64,000 bases of DNA from Pusillimonas sp. MFBS29 (GCF_020687695.1 NZ_JAJEWL010000008.1:124001-188000); one strand, 5' to 3'. Positions 45,928-54,481 are shown, counted from the stretch's first letter. Numbers and translations are program-made. The notes: generated by a model from the letters alone, not told the origin.

Positions 45928-47493
45928 ATGACATCCACTCACCCACGCCTGACCCTGCTCGGCCAACATCCGTCTGCGCTGAAGGGCATATTGCGCGGTA
46001 TTGAAAAAGAAGGTCTGCGGGTCGATCAGCACGGCAAGCTTGCCCAAACACCGCATCCGGCTGCACTGGGTTCGGCGCTGACCAACCCACGCATCACCAC
46101 TGATTATTCCGAAGCGCTGCTGGAGCTGATTACAGGCACCCACGATTCTACCGAAAGCCTGCTTGGCGAGCTCGAACAAACCCATCGATTCGTGGCGCAG
46201 AACCTTGGAAGCGAGCTGATCTGGAACCAATCCGCACCGGCCGGCCTGCCACCCGAAGCCGACATTCCCATCGCCTGGTACGGCACATCCAACACCGGCA
46301 TGCTCAAGCATGTGTATCGCCGCGGCCTGGCCGAGCGCTATGGCAAAGCCATGCAGTGCATAGCAGGCGTGCATTACAACTACTCCCTGCCCGATGAGCT
46401 ATGGGAGCTGCTGGACACCGCCGGCAAAGAACCTCAGCAGCGCCGCTCTGAAGGCTACCTGGCCCAGATACGTAATTTCACCCGCTATTCATGGCTGCTC
46501 ATGTACCTGTTTGGTGCATCACCGGCCATATCGAAAGGTTTTCTTCAAAACGCCGGACAATATCTGCAAGAGTTCGACGAAACCACTTTGTATCTGCCGT
46601 ACGCGACCAGCCTGCGCATGAGCGACCTTGGTTACCAGGGCAACAAGGCCCAGTCAGAACTGCAGCTTTGTTATAACGACCTGGACACCTTCTTGAGCCG
46701 CATGCACACCGCCGTTACTACGCCGTGGCCTGATTACGAAGCCATCGGTACGCATCGCAATGGCGAATGGATACAGCTGAACACCAATATCATCCAGATC
46801 GAAAACGAGTACTACTCCAATATTCGGCCCAAACGCGCTACGGGTCGGGGCGAACGACCCGCCACGGCCCTGGCCGAACGCGGCGTGCAATATATAGAAG
46901 TACGCTGCCTGGATATCGACCCGGCATCGCCCATAGGAATTTCAGCCGACACCAGCCGGTTCATGGACGCCTTCCTGCTGTTCTGTGCCGTCGAGCCCAG
47001 CGACAACTTTGCCAACAATGGATTTTGCACTGACAGCCACAGCAACTTCGGTACTGTCGTGAAAGAAGGACGCAAACCTGGGCTTACCCTGATCAAAGAC
47101 AGGCAGACCATTTCGCTGACAGACTGGGGCACCGAACTCATAGAGCGCATCGCCCCCTATGCACAATTGCTGGATCAGGCACACGACAGCGGCGACCTCC
47201 ATGCTCAGGCAGTTGCGCGCCAGCAGGAAAAGCTGGCCGACAGCACCCTGACCCCTTCGGCCACCCTGCTGGCCGACATGCGCAAGCTGGGTCTGGGCCT
47301 GCAAGACTACACCTTGCAGCAAAGCCTGCGGCATCGCGACACCCTGCGGGCCAGCCCGCTGAATGGCAAGTTGCAGCAAGAGTACGTACAGCTTGCCAGC
47401 GAATCATTTCTCGAGCAAAAGCGCCTTGAAGACGGTGATACCGAAGACTTCGACAGCTACGTCGAGCGCTTTCATCGCGCACTAAAACCCTAA
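45928..47493 (+). CDS. gshA: Glutamate-cysteine ligase
   Basis: A 521-residue enzyme of the proteobacterial (E. coli) GshA type, which makes gamma-glutamylcysteine, the first step of glutathione synthesis. RGIEKEGLRVDQHGKLAQTPHPAALGSALTNPRITTDYSEALLELITG, GVHYNYSLPD, YIEVRCLDIDPASPIGIS and NFGTVVKEGRKPG are family signatures including metal and substrate ligands. Full length. Confidence 0.95.
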   Translation: MTSTHPRLTLLGQHPSALKGILRGIEKEGLRVDQHGKLAQTPHPAALGSALTNPRITTDYSEALLELITGTHDSTESLLGELEQTHRFVAQNLGSELIWNQSAPAGLPPEADIPIAWYGTSNTGMLKHVYRRGLAERYGKAMQCIAGVHYNYSLPDELWELLDTAGKEPQQRRSEGYLAQIRNFTRYSWLLMYLFGASPAISKGFLQNAGQYLQEFDETTLYLPYATSLRMSDLGYQGNKAQSELQLCYNDLDTFLSRMHTAVTTPWPDYEAIGTHRNGEWIQLNTNIIQIENEYYSNIRPKRATGRGERPATALAERGVQYIEVRCLDIDPASPIGISADTSRFMDAFLLFCAVEPSDNFANNGFCTDSHSNFGTVVKEGRKPGLTLIKDRQTISLTDWGTELIERIAPYAQLLDQAHDSGDLHAQAVARQQEKLADSTLTPSATLLADMRKLGLGLQDYTLQQSLRHRDTLRASPLNGKLQQEYVQLASESFLEQKRLEDGDTEDFDSYVERFHRALKP

Positions 47494-47549
47494 GGCGCGC
47501 CCAGTTTGTACGAACACATGCCGGTTTGAATTGCGGGCTTCCATAAAGC

Positions 47550-48299
47550 CTATACGACCAGTTCCACCTTGCCCGTGTCGAGATGATAGAGGCCGCCTGC
47601 TACTTTGGTTTTGCCCGCCTGAACCGCCCGGCTTAGTATCGGTGTGGCCTGTTGCAGGCGTTGCACGTTCTGCTTGATGTTTTCAATGGTGGCTGCCTGC
47701 GCCAGCGTGCCCTGATGCGGTTCGGCCGCAGCCGCACGCACCGCAGGCATAAGTTCGGTGACCAGACTATTGATATGACCGGGAAATTCGGCCTGCTTTT
47801 CATACGCGCCGACTGCCGCACTGACCGCACCGCAACTTGTGTGCCCCAGCACCATAATAAGCGGCGTGTTCAGGACCGCAACACCGTACTCCAGACTGGC
47901 CAGGATATCGCTGGTGACATAGTTACCCGCCACACGCGTAACGAACAGATCGCCCCTGCCCTCGTCAAAACATAGCTCAGGGCTGACCCGCGAATCGGCA
48001 CAACTAAGGATGGAGGCATAGGGATTCTGGCCGCCGGCCAATGCCGCGCGTGTCGCGGCATAGCTGCGGATCGTGACCTTGCCCGCCGTGTATCGTTCGT
48101 TTCCCGCCACCAGGCGCTTGAGTGCCTGGTCTGGCGAGAGCACATTTTCGGGCTTGGGTGACGCCTTGGCATGCGCAAGTCCGGCGGCTGCGGACATGCC
48201 AAGCAAGGAAAACGCGCCCAGAGCGCCCAGGGCGGCACGCCTGGAGGGTGACGCAGGCCGATTGCCGAATAGACTGCGTGAAAGGCATAGTTCACACAT
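47550..48299 (-). CDS. Tat-exported beta-class carbonic anhydrase
   Basis: A 249-residue zinc enzyme that interconverts CO2 and bicarbonate. The zinc ligands Cys100 (SCADSR, with Asp102-Arg104 dyad), His153 and Cys156 (GHTSCGAV) are present. The N-terminus carries a twin-arginine signal (SRRAALGALGAFSLLGMSAAAG, Arg20-Arg21, ending AHAK), so the folded enzyme should act in the periplasm, unlike the usual cytoplasmic form. It converges with gshA. Confidence 0.92.
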   Translation of the reverse strand: MCELCLSRSLFGNRPASPSRRAALGALGAFSLLGMSAAAGLAHAKASPKPENVLSPDQALKRLVAGNERYTAGKVTIRSYAATRAALAGGQNPYASILSCADSRVSPELCFDEGRGDLFVTRVAGNYVTSDILASLEYGVAVLNTPLIMVLGHTSCGAVSAAVGAYEKQAEFPGHINSLVTELMPAVRAAAAEPHQGTLAQAATIENIKQNVQRLQQATPILSRAVQAGKTKVAGGLYHLDTGKVELVV

Positions 48300-48540
48300 G
48301 ATTATCTCCTGGTGCGAGCGATGCCAGCGAGCCCATGCGGGCCGGCCAGCCTTGATACCTTGCTTCGCCCTATTCAGTTGTTTTTATTTACAAATGGATA
48401 ATAATCAAAAATGCAAAAAAACACCCGTTATTTTTCGTTTTCCGGTCGCGGCCACGTATAGTCAGGAGATCAGTCTTTGCGAACGAAATCCTCGCGGCCG
48501 CTGCCCCCAACTCGCGTAACAACAATGTCAGATAAAAAAA

Positions 48541-49164
48541 TTGCCACTAACGCTTCTGCAGCTTCCTGACTACTGGCGTGACCACTTCCTGAAGTTCACG
48601 ACAAATCCCCTTGAAAACCCCTATGGGTACCCATCATTGCGCAGCGTTCTGCTGTCGCTTCGAGACATGCCCTATGCGCGCCCTTCGCGCGGAAATACCG
48701 TTCGGGATTGCATTACGGAATGGACCGGTACCTGCTCTGCCAAACACATGGCGGCTCATGAATGGCTGACCCTGATGGGCCATGCCCCGCAATTCTGGAT
48801 GGCATGCTACATCATGGATTTCAAGCGGCCCTATTATTCCGATCAACTGCGCACAGCCGCCAGCGCCTATCGGGTCTATGATGTGCATAACTTCGTAACG
48901 TGTGACCTGGGGCATGGCGAGATCACTATCGACATCACATTCCCCGCGCCACTAGGCCGCCACGGCTTTCCAATCACCCAAGACTGGGAGGGAAACAATA
49001 ACTTCACGCTCTGCTGCGATCCACTGGAACGCATTGCATTGCATGACCTGAACTCAGCTGATCAGCACAAACGCAGTTGGTTACAGTCTCTGAACACGAG
49101 CAAGGCGCTTCGGCTCAGAGAAGCAGCCATTCTGGAAATGGCTGGGTATGTAGGAACAGACTGA
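48541..49164 (+). CDS. Transglutaminase-like cysteine-fold protein, uncharacterised
   Basis: About 207 residues, no named family recognised. GTCSAKH (Cys65), DVHNFVTCDL (His116) and EITIDITFP (Asp131) occur in the order and spacing of the Cys-His-Asp triad of transglutaminase/papain-like folds, so it may be a peptidase, amidase or acyltransferase. No signal peptide. The start is unclear: the annotated TTG at 48541 lacks a ribosome-binding site, while an ATG at 48525 is out of frame by a single A in an A7 run. Flanking DNA is AT-rich compared with neighbours, suggesting later acquisition. Confidence 0.6.
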   Translation: MPLTLLQLPDYWRDHFLKFTTNPLENPYGYPSLRSVLLSLRDMPYARPSRGNTVRDCITEWTGTCSAKHMAAHEWLTLMGHAPQFWMACYIMDFKRPYYSDQLRTAASAYRVYDVHNFVTCDLGHGEITIDITFPAPLGRHGFPITQDWEGNNNFTLCCDPLERIALHDLNSADQHKRSWLQSLNTSKALRLREAAILEMAGYVGTD

Positions 49165-49290
49165 CTTGATTTTTCGCCCGCGAATTTCCGGCCACATTGA
49201 TCCTTTCCACAAGTCTCACAGCACCCGATTACCAAATCGCGACCAGCAAAGTTGAAGGCCAAAAATGCAGCAACTTGTCTATATTATTCC

Positions 49291-49305
49291 TATATTAGAA
49301 ATATA
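49291..49305. promoter_or_regulatory. AT-rich inverted repeat upstream of the pirin gene
   Basis: TATATT-AGA-AATATA is a perfect 6-bp inverted repeat with a 3-base spacer, 78 bp before the pirin ATG, in a markedly AT-rich intergenic stretch (49165-49382). It could be an operator; no regulator can be assigned. Confidence 0.3.
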
Positions 49306-49382
49306 ACATGAATATAAGACCAATTTATTCATCAATCAGGAAGTTTTAAAGTTGCTACATCGACGAAACATAAGGCACAAGC

Positions 49383-50111
49383 ATGATTACACTACGCAAA
49401 TCTGAAGCACGCGGCCGGTCCGCCCATGGCGGCTGGCTGCAAAGCGCCCACAGCTTTTCCTTCGGAGACTACTTCGACATCAAGCATCAGGGCCATGGCA
49501 ATCTTCGCGTGATCAACGACGACACGGTTGCCCCAGGCCGTGGCTTTGGTACCCATGGTCATCGCGACATGGAAATCATCAGCTATGTGCTGGACGGCGA
49601 ACTCGCTCACCAGGACAGCATGGGCAATGGCCACGCCGGTGCCGACAACAGCGGCATCATCCGCCCCGGCGATGTGCAGCGCATGAGCGCCGGCACCGGT
49701 GTGCAGCACAGCGAATTCAACAACTTGCAGGATGGCAGCACCCGCTTTCTGCAGATCTGGATCAAGCCTAAGTTCAAAGGCATCCGGCCCGGCTATGAGC
49801 AGAAGCATTTCAACCCTGAGCAGCGGCGCGGCCGCCTGGCGCTGGTGGCCTCACCGAACGGGCAAGAAGGCTCTGTAAGCATGAATGCCGATGCCAGGAT
49901 CTACGCCGGCCTGTTCAATGCCGACGAGACAGCAAGCCAGCGGCTGGATACGGCGCGCCTGACCTATGTGCACCTGGCCCGGGGCAAACTGACTGTGAAC
50001 GGCCATGATCTGAAGGAAGGCGACGGCGCCTTGCTTGAGGATGAAACGGAACTCGACTTGTCTGAGGGGCAGAATGCGGAAGTACTGGTATTCGATCTTG
50101 TAAAGGAATAA
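49383..50111 (+). CDS. Pirin-family bicupin protein
   Basis: A 242-residue cupin protein of the YhhW type. The N-terminal cupin has the metal motif: RGFGTHGHRDMEIISYVLDGELAHQDSMGNG, followed by RPGDVQRMSAGTGVQHSEFN. Members are metal-dependent quercetin-2,3-dioxygenase-like or redox-sensing proteins. The second cupin (about 150-242) is degenerate, as usual for YhhW relatives. A strong terminator follows the stop. Confidence 0.88.
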   Translation: MITLRKSEARGRSAHGGWLQSAHSFSFGDYFDIKHQGHGNLRVINDDTVAPGRGFGTHGHRDMEIISYVLDGELAHQDSMGNGHAGADNSGIIRPGDVQRMSAGTGVQHSEFNNLQDGSTRFLQIWIKPKFKGIRPGYEQKHFNPEQRRGRLALVASPNGQEGSVSMNADARIYAGLFNADETASQRLDTARLTYVHLARGKLTVNGHDLKEGDGALLEDETELDLSEGQNAEVLVFDLVKE

Positions 50112-50142
50112 AAAGACTCTACCGGCCCGCGGCCGACACCCG

Positions 50143-50173
50143 AAAAAAAAGCAGCCCGCAGGCTGCTTTTTTA
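50143..50173. terminator. Bidirectional rho-independent terminator (pirin / tRNA-Arg)
   Basis: A8, then GCAGCC (50151-50156), loop CGCA, GGCTGC (50161-50166) and T6. The symmetric A/T runs let it stop transcription of the pirin gene on the plus strand and of the tRNA on the minus strand. Confidence 0.9.
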
Positions 50174-50178
50174 TAATC

Positions 50179-50253
50179 TGGCGCGCCCGACAGGAATCGA
50201 ACCTGTATCAAGAGCTTCGGAAACTCTCATTCTATCCATTGAACTACGGGCGC
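50179..50253 (-). tRNA. tRNA-Arg (anticodon CCG)
   Basis: The minus strand folds as a complete tRNA: acceptor GCGCCCG pairs with CGGGCGC, D-arm TAGTTCAATGGATAGAA, anticodon stem-loop with loop TTCCGAA (anticodon CCG, complement of 50218-50220), T-arm ACAGG-TTCGATT-CCTGT, discriminator G and an encoded CCA end at 50179-50181. It reads the CGG arginine codon. Confidence 0.95.
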
Positions 50254-50262
50254 AGGGTCGCT

Positions 50263-50268
50263 ATTGTA
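50263..50268 (-). promoter_or_regulatory. -10 element of the tRNA-Arg promoter
   Basis: TACAAT on the minus strand lies 10 bp upstream of the tRNA 5' end, right for a start only a few bases before the mature tRNA. A good -35 element is not obvious. Confidence 0.45.
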
Positions 50269-50367
50269 GCGTGTTTATGCAAACCTTTTTGAAGCTGGTT
50301 TCAAAGGCCCTGCGCACGGCTGTGCATTACGACAGGCGCTATTTATGCATTGAACCATGACTCTAGT

Positions 50368-50373
50368 TATAAT
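50368..50373 (+). promoter_or_regulatory. -10 element of the cytochrome c promoter
   Basis: A perfect TATAAT lies 120 bp upstream of the diheme cytochrome ATG; a -35 candidate is only weak (TTATGC, 19-bp spacer). It would give a 5' leader of roughly 110 nt. Confidence 0.4.
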
Positions 50374-50493
50374 CGCAGATTCAAGAGCGCCTGCTATTGA
50401 TACTTATCAAGCAAACAGGCCTCCTGCAAACAACTCAAACCATACAGAATTCAGGCCTTGGCGCCCCAGACTAGGAACACGCAGGATTCGATT

Positions 50494-51402
50494 ATGAACA
50501 ATACGGAAGAACACGTTGAAGAGACCATCGAGGAGCACGAAGGCCTCATCAAAACGCCCAAGCAGTTGATCGTAACCGTAATCCTGGCGTTTATCGTGCC
50601 GGTTATCGTGATCCTCTTGCTGGTCAACCTGGTTCAGGCAAGCGCACAAAAAGGCTCGGGATCCGACGCCCAGACTGAAGAATCCATTGCCAACCGCATC
50701 AAACCGGTTGCTGGCTTTAATCTGGTCGATGCCAACGCGCCCAAAGTCTTCCAGACGGGCCAGCAAGTGTTTGAAACCACCTGTACGTCCTGCCACACGG
50801 CTGGCGTTGCCGGCGCTCCCAAGCTGGGCGACAAGGACGCCTGGGCGCCTTTCATCAAGGCCGGCTACGAAGAAATGGTCAAGGTCGCTATCCACGGCAA
50901 GGGTGCCATGCCTGCCAAGGGCGGCAACCCGGCACTTAGCGACTTCGAGGTAGAACGCGCTGTCGTCTACATGGCGAATCAGTCCGGCGCTTCTTTTGAA
51001 GAACCCAAAGAGCCCTCCGGCGACGCGCCTGCCGACGAAGCCAAGCCTGCTGAAGCTCCTGCCGCTCCGGCACCGGCTCCCGCAACTGAAGCGCCCGCTG
51101 CCGCCGAGGCACCAGCCGCTCAGGAACAGGCCGCCGCACCTGCCGAGCAGGCAGCTGCCATCGATCCCGCCGGTGAAAAACTTTACAAGTCGGTCTGCTT
51201 TGCCTGCCACGCTGCTGGTGTGGCCGGAGCTCCCAAGCTGGGCGACAAGGACGCCTGGGCGCCACTTATTGCCGCCGGTATGGACAGCATGCTCTCCATC
51301 GCCATCAACGGTAAGGGCGCCATGCCTCCACGTGGCGGCTCCCAGGCCAGCGACGACGAGATCAAGGCCGCTGTCCAATACATGGTGCAGGCTTCTCAGT
51401 AA
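50494..51402 (+). CDS. Membrane-anchored diheme cytochrome c (two cytochrome c5-like domains)
   Basis: A 302-residue protein. An uncleaved N-terminal helix (about 24-47) anchors it; two c-type domains follow with heme sites Cys97-x2-Cys100-His101 and Cys235-x2-Cys238-His239 and methionine ligands Met139 and Met277. The domains are joined by an Ala/Pro/Glu-rich linker (about 168-222) and are so alike (each with AGVAGAPKLGDKDAWAP) that they must be an internal duplication. It probably carries electrons from the bc1 complex to terminal oxidases. The frame runs upstream to 50458, but ATG at 50494 starts the polar N-terminus typical of such proteins. Confidence 0.9.
   Translation: MNNTEEHVEETIEEHEGLIKTPKQLIVTVILAFIVPVIVILLLVNLVQASAQKGSGSDAQTEESIANRIKPVAGFNLVDANAPKVFQTGQQVFETTCTSCHTAGVAGAPKLGDKDAWAPFIKAGYEEMVKVAIHGKGAMPAKGGNPALSDFEVERAVVYMANQSGASFEEPKEPSGDAPADEAKPAEAPAAPAPAPATEAPAAAEAPAAQEQAAAPAEQAAAIDPAGEKLYKSVCFACHAAGVAGAPKLGDKDAWAPLIAAGMDSMLSIAINGKGAMPPRGGSQASDDEIKAAVQYMVQASQ
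50815..50849 (+). repeat. 35-bp direct repeat, copy 1 (cytochrome domain 1)
   Basis: From GCTCCCAAG to GGGCGCC this stretch is identical, base for base, to 51229-51263. The copies lie 414 bp (138 codons) apart, one in each cytochrome domain. Confidence 0.9.
51229..51263 (+). repeat. 35-bp direct repeat, copy 2 (cytochrome domain 2)
   Basis: Identical to 50815-50849. Because the distance is a multiple of three, recombination between the copies would delete one heme domain and the linker and keep the frame. Confidence 0.9.
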
Positions 51403-51430
51403 CGACATCTGCCACGCTCTTCAGGGCATG

Positions 51431-51466
51431 AAAAAACCGCTGCATATATATGCAGCGGTTTTTTTT
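51431..51466. terminator. Bidirectional rho-independent terminator (cytochrome c / 3-hydroxyacyl-CoA dehydrogenase)
   Basis: AAAAAACCGCTGCATA and its complement form a long perfect hairpin around a central TATA, with A6 on one side and T10 on the other. It lies between the convergent cytochrome and dehydrogenase genes and should stop transcription from both. Confidence 0.92.
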
Positions 51467-51511
51467 TTGGCCTCCTCCAACAGCAATGGGAAGGCTGTAC
51501 CTCTGGATCTT

Positions 51512-53047
51512 TTAGCGGGCGACGCAGGCCGCCTCGGTACGCAACGACAGGCCCAATAATGCCCGGCGCTGCAACCACGGGCTGGGCCGGTAGCGCATAT
51601 CGCCGGTCGTGCGCTGCAGCGTACGCAGGATTTCCAGTATATGGGTGACACCCAGGCTGTCACCCAGACCCAGAGGCCCGCCTTTCGGATAACCCAGCCC
51701 CAATGCCACTGCCTGGTCAATATCGGCGGGAGTTGCGATGCCTTGCTGGGCAATATCGCAGGCAATATTGACAATGGTGGCCGCGATGCGCTGGCCGACA
51801 AAGCCTGCGGAATCGTCAATCACTGATACGGCTGTACCATCTGAAGCGAGCAACGCGTGGGCGGCATCCCGCCACTTGGGCAGCGTTGCGAGCGTACACA
51901 TCAGCACGCGGCGCTTGCCCTGCTCCAGGCCGAAAAATGTGTCGAGTGCGACCGTACGCTCGGCATCAAGCTGGTGCGAGCCGGCCACGCTGGCCGCGTC
52001 CTCGCCATAAGGCGTAATCATGATCAAGGCATCATCGGGCGGCGTCTCGGCCGCCACGACGGTTGCCCCCAGCGTTTTGAGCAACGCCGCCGCACGCCTG
52101 TGCCCTACCGAGTGAAAAGGCGCCAGCCATACCTTCAGGTCAGCGGGCAAGGCAGGCACGGCGGGCTCGTCGGGCGACTGCTTCTGTCCGTCCGGATAAC
52201 GATAGAATCCTTCGCCGGTTTTCCGGCCCAGCAAACGGCCCGCAAAACGCGACGCAGCGATGGGGGAAGGACGAAAGCGCGGCTCATCGTAGAACTGCTG
52301 GTAAATCGACTCCATGGCCGGCTGCGAGACATCGAGACCGGTCAGGTCGAGCAGCTCAAATGGCCCCATGCGAAAACCAGCCTGCTCCCGCATGATTGCG
52401 TCGATCTGATAAAACGGTGCGACCGATTCCTGCGCCGTCTTCAAACCTTCCACACTCATGCCACGGCCGGCGTGGTTCACGATGAATCCCGGCATATCCT
52501 TGGCCCGGACCGGCGTGTGTCCCATGGTACGGGCCAACGCCATCAACGCATCGCCAGTCTTTGGATCACCAAGCAGGCTGTCGATGACCTCGACCACCTT
52601 CATGAGCGGCACTGGATTGAAGAAATGGAAGCCTGCAACACGAGCGGGATGCAGGCAAGACTGAGCCATGGCGGTAATCGACAATGACGACGTGTTGGAA
52701 GCGAGGATGCAGTCGGAGGAAACAATCGCCTCAAGCTGCTTGAAGAGCTCGCATTTCACATCCAGGCGCTCAATTACGGCTTCGATCACCAGGTCGGCAC
52801 GACTCATGTCCTGCAGGGCCGTCGCAGGCACAACCCGGTCATGGGATTCGCTGGCCAGCTCAGCGGTAATTTTTCCTTTCCCGACCAGTTTGGCCCATAC
52901 CTGCTGCAGGCTTGCACGCGCATTCTCTACAGCCGAGGCATCGAGGTCATACAGCAGAACCTCAATACCCGCCTGGGCAGCGATTTGTGCAATGCCGCGT
53001 CCCATGGCGCCAGCACCGATGATGCCTATGGTTTTGATACTTTTCAT
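51512..53047 (-). CDS. 3-hydroxyacyl-CoA dehydrogenase (PaaH-type)
   Basis: A 511-residue NAD-dependent enzyme that oxidises 3-hydroxyacyl-CoA. The Rossmann start is TIGIIGAGAMGRGIAQIAAQAGIEVLLYD; the catalytic region is HFFNPVPLMKVVEVI with NHAGRGMSVEGL. After the first C-terminal domain comes a second helical domain (about 400-511: IDDSAGFVGQRIAATIVNIACDIAQQGIATPADIDQAVALGLGYPKGPL-like), so it has the duplicated arrangement of PaaH/PaaC enzymes. It lies 21 bp downstream of the CoA transferase gene and is probably co-transcribed with it in fatty- or aromatic-acid catabolism. Confidence 0.9.
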   Translation of the reverse strand: MKSIKTIGIIGAGAMGRGIAQIAAQAGIEVLLYDLDASAVENARASLQQVWAKLVGKGKITAELASESHDRVVPATALQDMSRADLVIEAVIERLDVKCELFKQLEAIVSSDCILASNTSSLSITAMAQSCLHPARVAGFHFFNPVPLMKVVEVIDSLLGDPKTGDALMALARTMGHTPVRAKDMPGFIVNHAGRGMSVEGLKTAQESVAPFYQIDAIMREQAGFRMGPFELLDLTGLDVSQPAMESIYQQFYDEPRFRPSPIAASRFAGRLLGRKTGEGFYRYPDGQKQSPDEPAVPALPADLKVWLAPFHSVGHRRAAALLKTLGATVVAAETPPDDALIMITPYGEDAASVAGSHQLDAERTVALDTFFGLEQGKRRVLMCTLATLPKWRDAAHALLASDGTAVSVIDDSAGFVGQRIAATIVNIACDIAQQGIATPADIDQAVALGLGYPKGGPLGLGDSLGVTHILEILRTLQRTTGDMRYRPSPWLQRRALLGLSLRTEAACVAR

Positions 53048-53068
53048 CTTATGAATCCTTGTGATGGG

Positions 53069-54289
53069 TTATTGGGTCAGTTGCCGGATTTCGTCGTCGG
53101 ATAGCCCCAGTCGCTCACGCAAGACCTGTTCGGTATGTTCGCCCAGCAGCGGCGCCGCATGACGATAGTTCACTGGGCTGTCGGAGAACCGCAAGGGACT
53201 GGCGGCAACCGGTGCTTTTCCTGCTGCGCTGTGCGGCAGGTCCAGGCGCATGCCTCGCGCCTGGACCTGAGGGTTATCGTAGACCTGATCGATAGTGTTG
53301 ATGGGGCCTGCCGGCACCCCGGCACGCTCGAGCGCCTGCAACCAATGATCACGTGCCTGGGTCTTCATGGCATCGACCAGCATCGGGATCAGGATATCGC
53401 GGTTGATCACACGATTAGGGTTGGTGCTGAAACGAATGTCTTCAGACAATCCCGGACGCCCTATGACCTGGCAATAGGCCCGGAACTGGGAATCATTGCC
53501 CACAGCGACAATCAAATGCCCGTCAGCCGCGCCAAACACCTGGTAAGGAACAAGGTTCTGATGCGCATTACCCGCCCGCTTGGGTGCAACACCCGATGTC
53601 ATGTAGTTCAGGTTCTGGTTGGCAAGCATGGCAACCTGGCAATCGAGCAAGGCCATATCTATATGCTGGCCCAGACCACTGCGGCTGCGCTCATGCAAGG
53701 CTGCCAGAATCCCTACGGTGGAGTACATGCCTGTCATCAGGTCGGCAACCGCGACACCCGCTTTTTGTGGCCCGCCACCCGGCAGGTCATCACGTTCGCC
53801 GGTAATGCTCATGAGCCCGCCCATGCCCTGGATCATGAAATCGTAGCCTGGCCGGCTCGCATAGGGGCCGGTCTGGCCAAAACCGGTAATGGAACAATAG
53901 ATCAGCGCCGGATTGATCGCCTTCATGCTTTCGTAATCCAGCCCGTACTTGCGCAAACCGCCGACCTTGAAGTTTTCGACCAGAATGTCGCATTGCAGAG
54001 CCAGTTTGCGTACCAGATCGGCGCCACGCTCGCTGGCGATGTCGATGGCAACGGACTGCTTGTTCCGGTTTGCTGAAGCGTAGTAGGCGGCCTCGGTCGT
54101 ATCCTGACCGTTTGCATCCTTCACATACGGCGGCCCCCAGCTGCGGGTGTCGTCGCCGGCACCAGGACGCTCGATCTTGATGACCTCTGCGCCCAGATCG
54201 GCCAAATTCTGCGTACACCAGGGCCCCGCCAGCACACGAGTCAGGTCAAGAACACGGATTCCGGTTAGGGGTGCGGGTCGAAAAGACAT
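53069..54289 (-). CDS. CaiB/BaiF family (class III) CoA transferase
   Basis: A 406-residue enzyme that moves CoA between carboxylic acids. TGIRVLDLTRVLAGPWCTQNLADLGAEVIKIERPGAGDDTRSWGPP, the Asp in GVAVADLMTGMYSTVGILAAL (catalytic Asp region, about 175) and AGVPAGPINTIDQV are family signatures. The donor and acceptor acids are unknown. First gene of a two-gene unit with the 3-hydroxyacyl-CoA dehydrogenase. Confidence 0.92.
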   Translation of the reverse strand: MSFRPAPLTGIRVLDLTRVLAGPWCTQNLADLGAEVIKIERPGAGDDTRSWGPPYVKDANGQDTTEAAYYASANRNKQSVAIDIASERGADLVRKLALQCDILVENFKVGGLRKYGLDYESMKAINPALIYCSITGFGQTGPYASRPGYDFMIQGMGGLMSITGERDDLPGGGPQKAGVAVADLMTGMYSTVGILAALHERSRSGLGQHIDMALLDCQVAMLANQNLNYMTSGVAPKRAGNAHQNLVPYQVFGAADGHLIVAVGNDSQFRAYCQVIGRPGLSEDIRFSTNPNRVINRDILIPMLVDAMKTQARDHWLQALERAGVPAGPINTIDQVYDNPQVQARGMRLDLPHSAAGKAPVAASPLRFSDSPVNYRHAAPLLGEHTEQVLRERLGLSDDEIRQLTQ

Positions 54290-54429
54290 GGTGGCTGCTC
54301 ATTAAGACAAAAGCGTATTTTGCCTTAGATACGCCAGGTACGTTGTTTAAGCAACAACCCGTCTCACTCTCCGGCCAGATTCAGCCCTGACAAGGAAAAG
54401 GTGCAAATAAACCACACTTCCGGCACCAT

Positions 54430-54477
54430 TAGGGGTTATTAGGGTTTACCCCTAGCTTTATTCTAGGGTTAACCCTA
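54430..54477. promoter_or_regulatory. Array of TAGGG motifs upstream of the 77-residue orphan
   Basis: Three TAGGG-type units are packed in 48 bp: TAGGGG (54430-54435), the near-palindrome TAGGGTTTACCCCTA (54440-54454) and the perfect palindrome TAGGGTTAACCCTA (54464-54477). The last one overlaps the -10 box. The pattern suggests a cooperative operator for a dimeric regulator that has not been identified. Confidence 0.5.
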
Positions 54478-54481
54478 TAAT
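54476..54481 (+). promoter_or_regulatory. -10 box of the 77-residue orphan gene
   Basis: A perfect TATAAT; the sequence 17 bp upstream (TAGCTT) is a poor -35, so the promoter may need an activator or be repressor-controlled through the overlapping palindrome. Predicted start near 54488, about 50 nt before the ATG. Confidence 0.5.
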
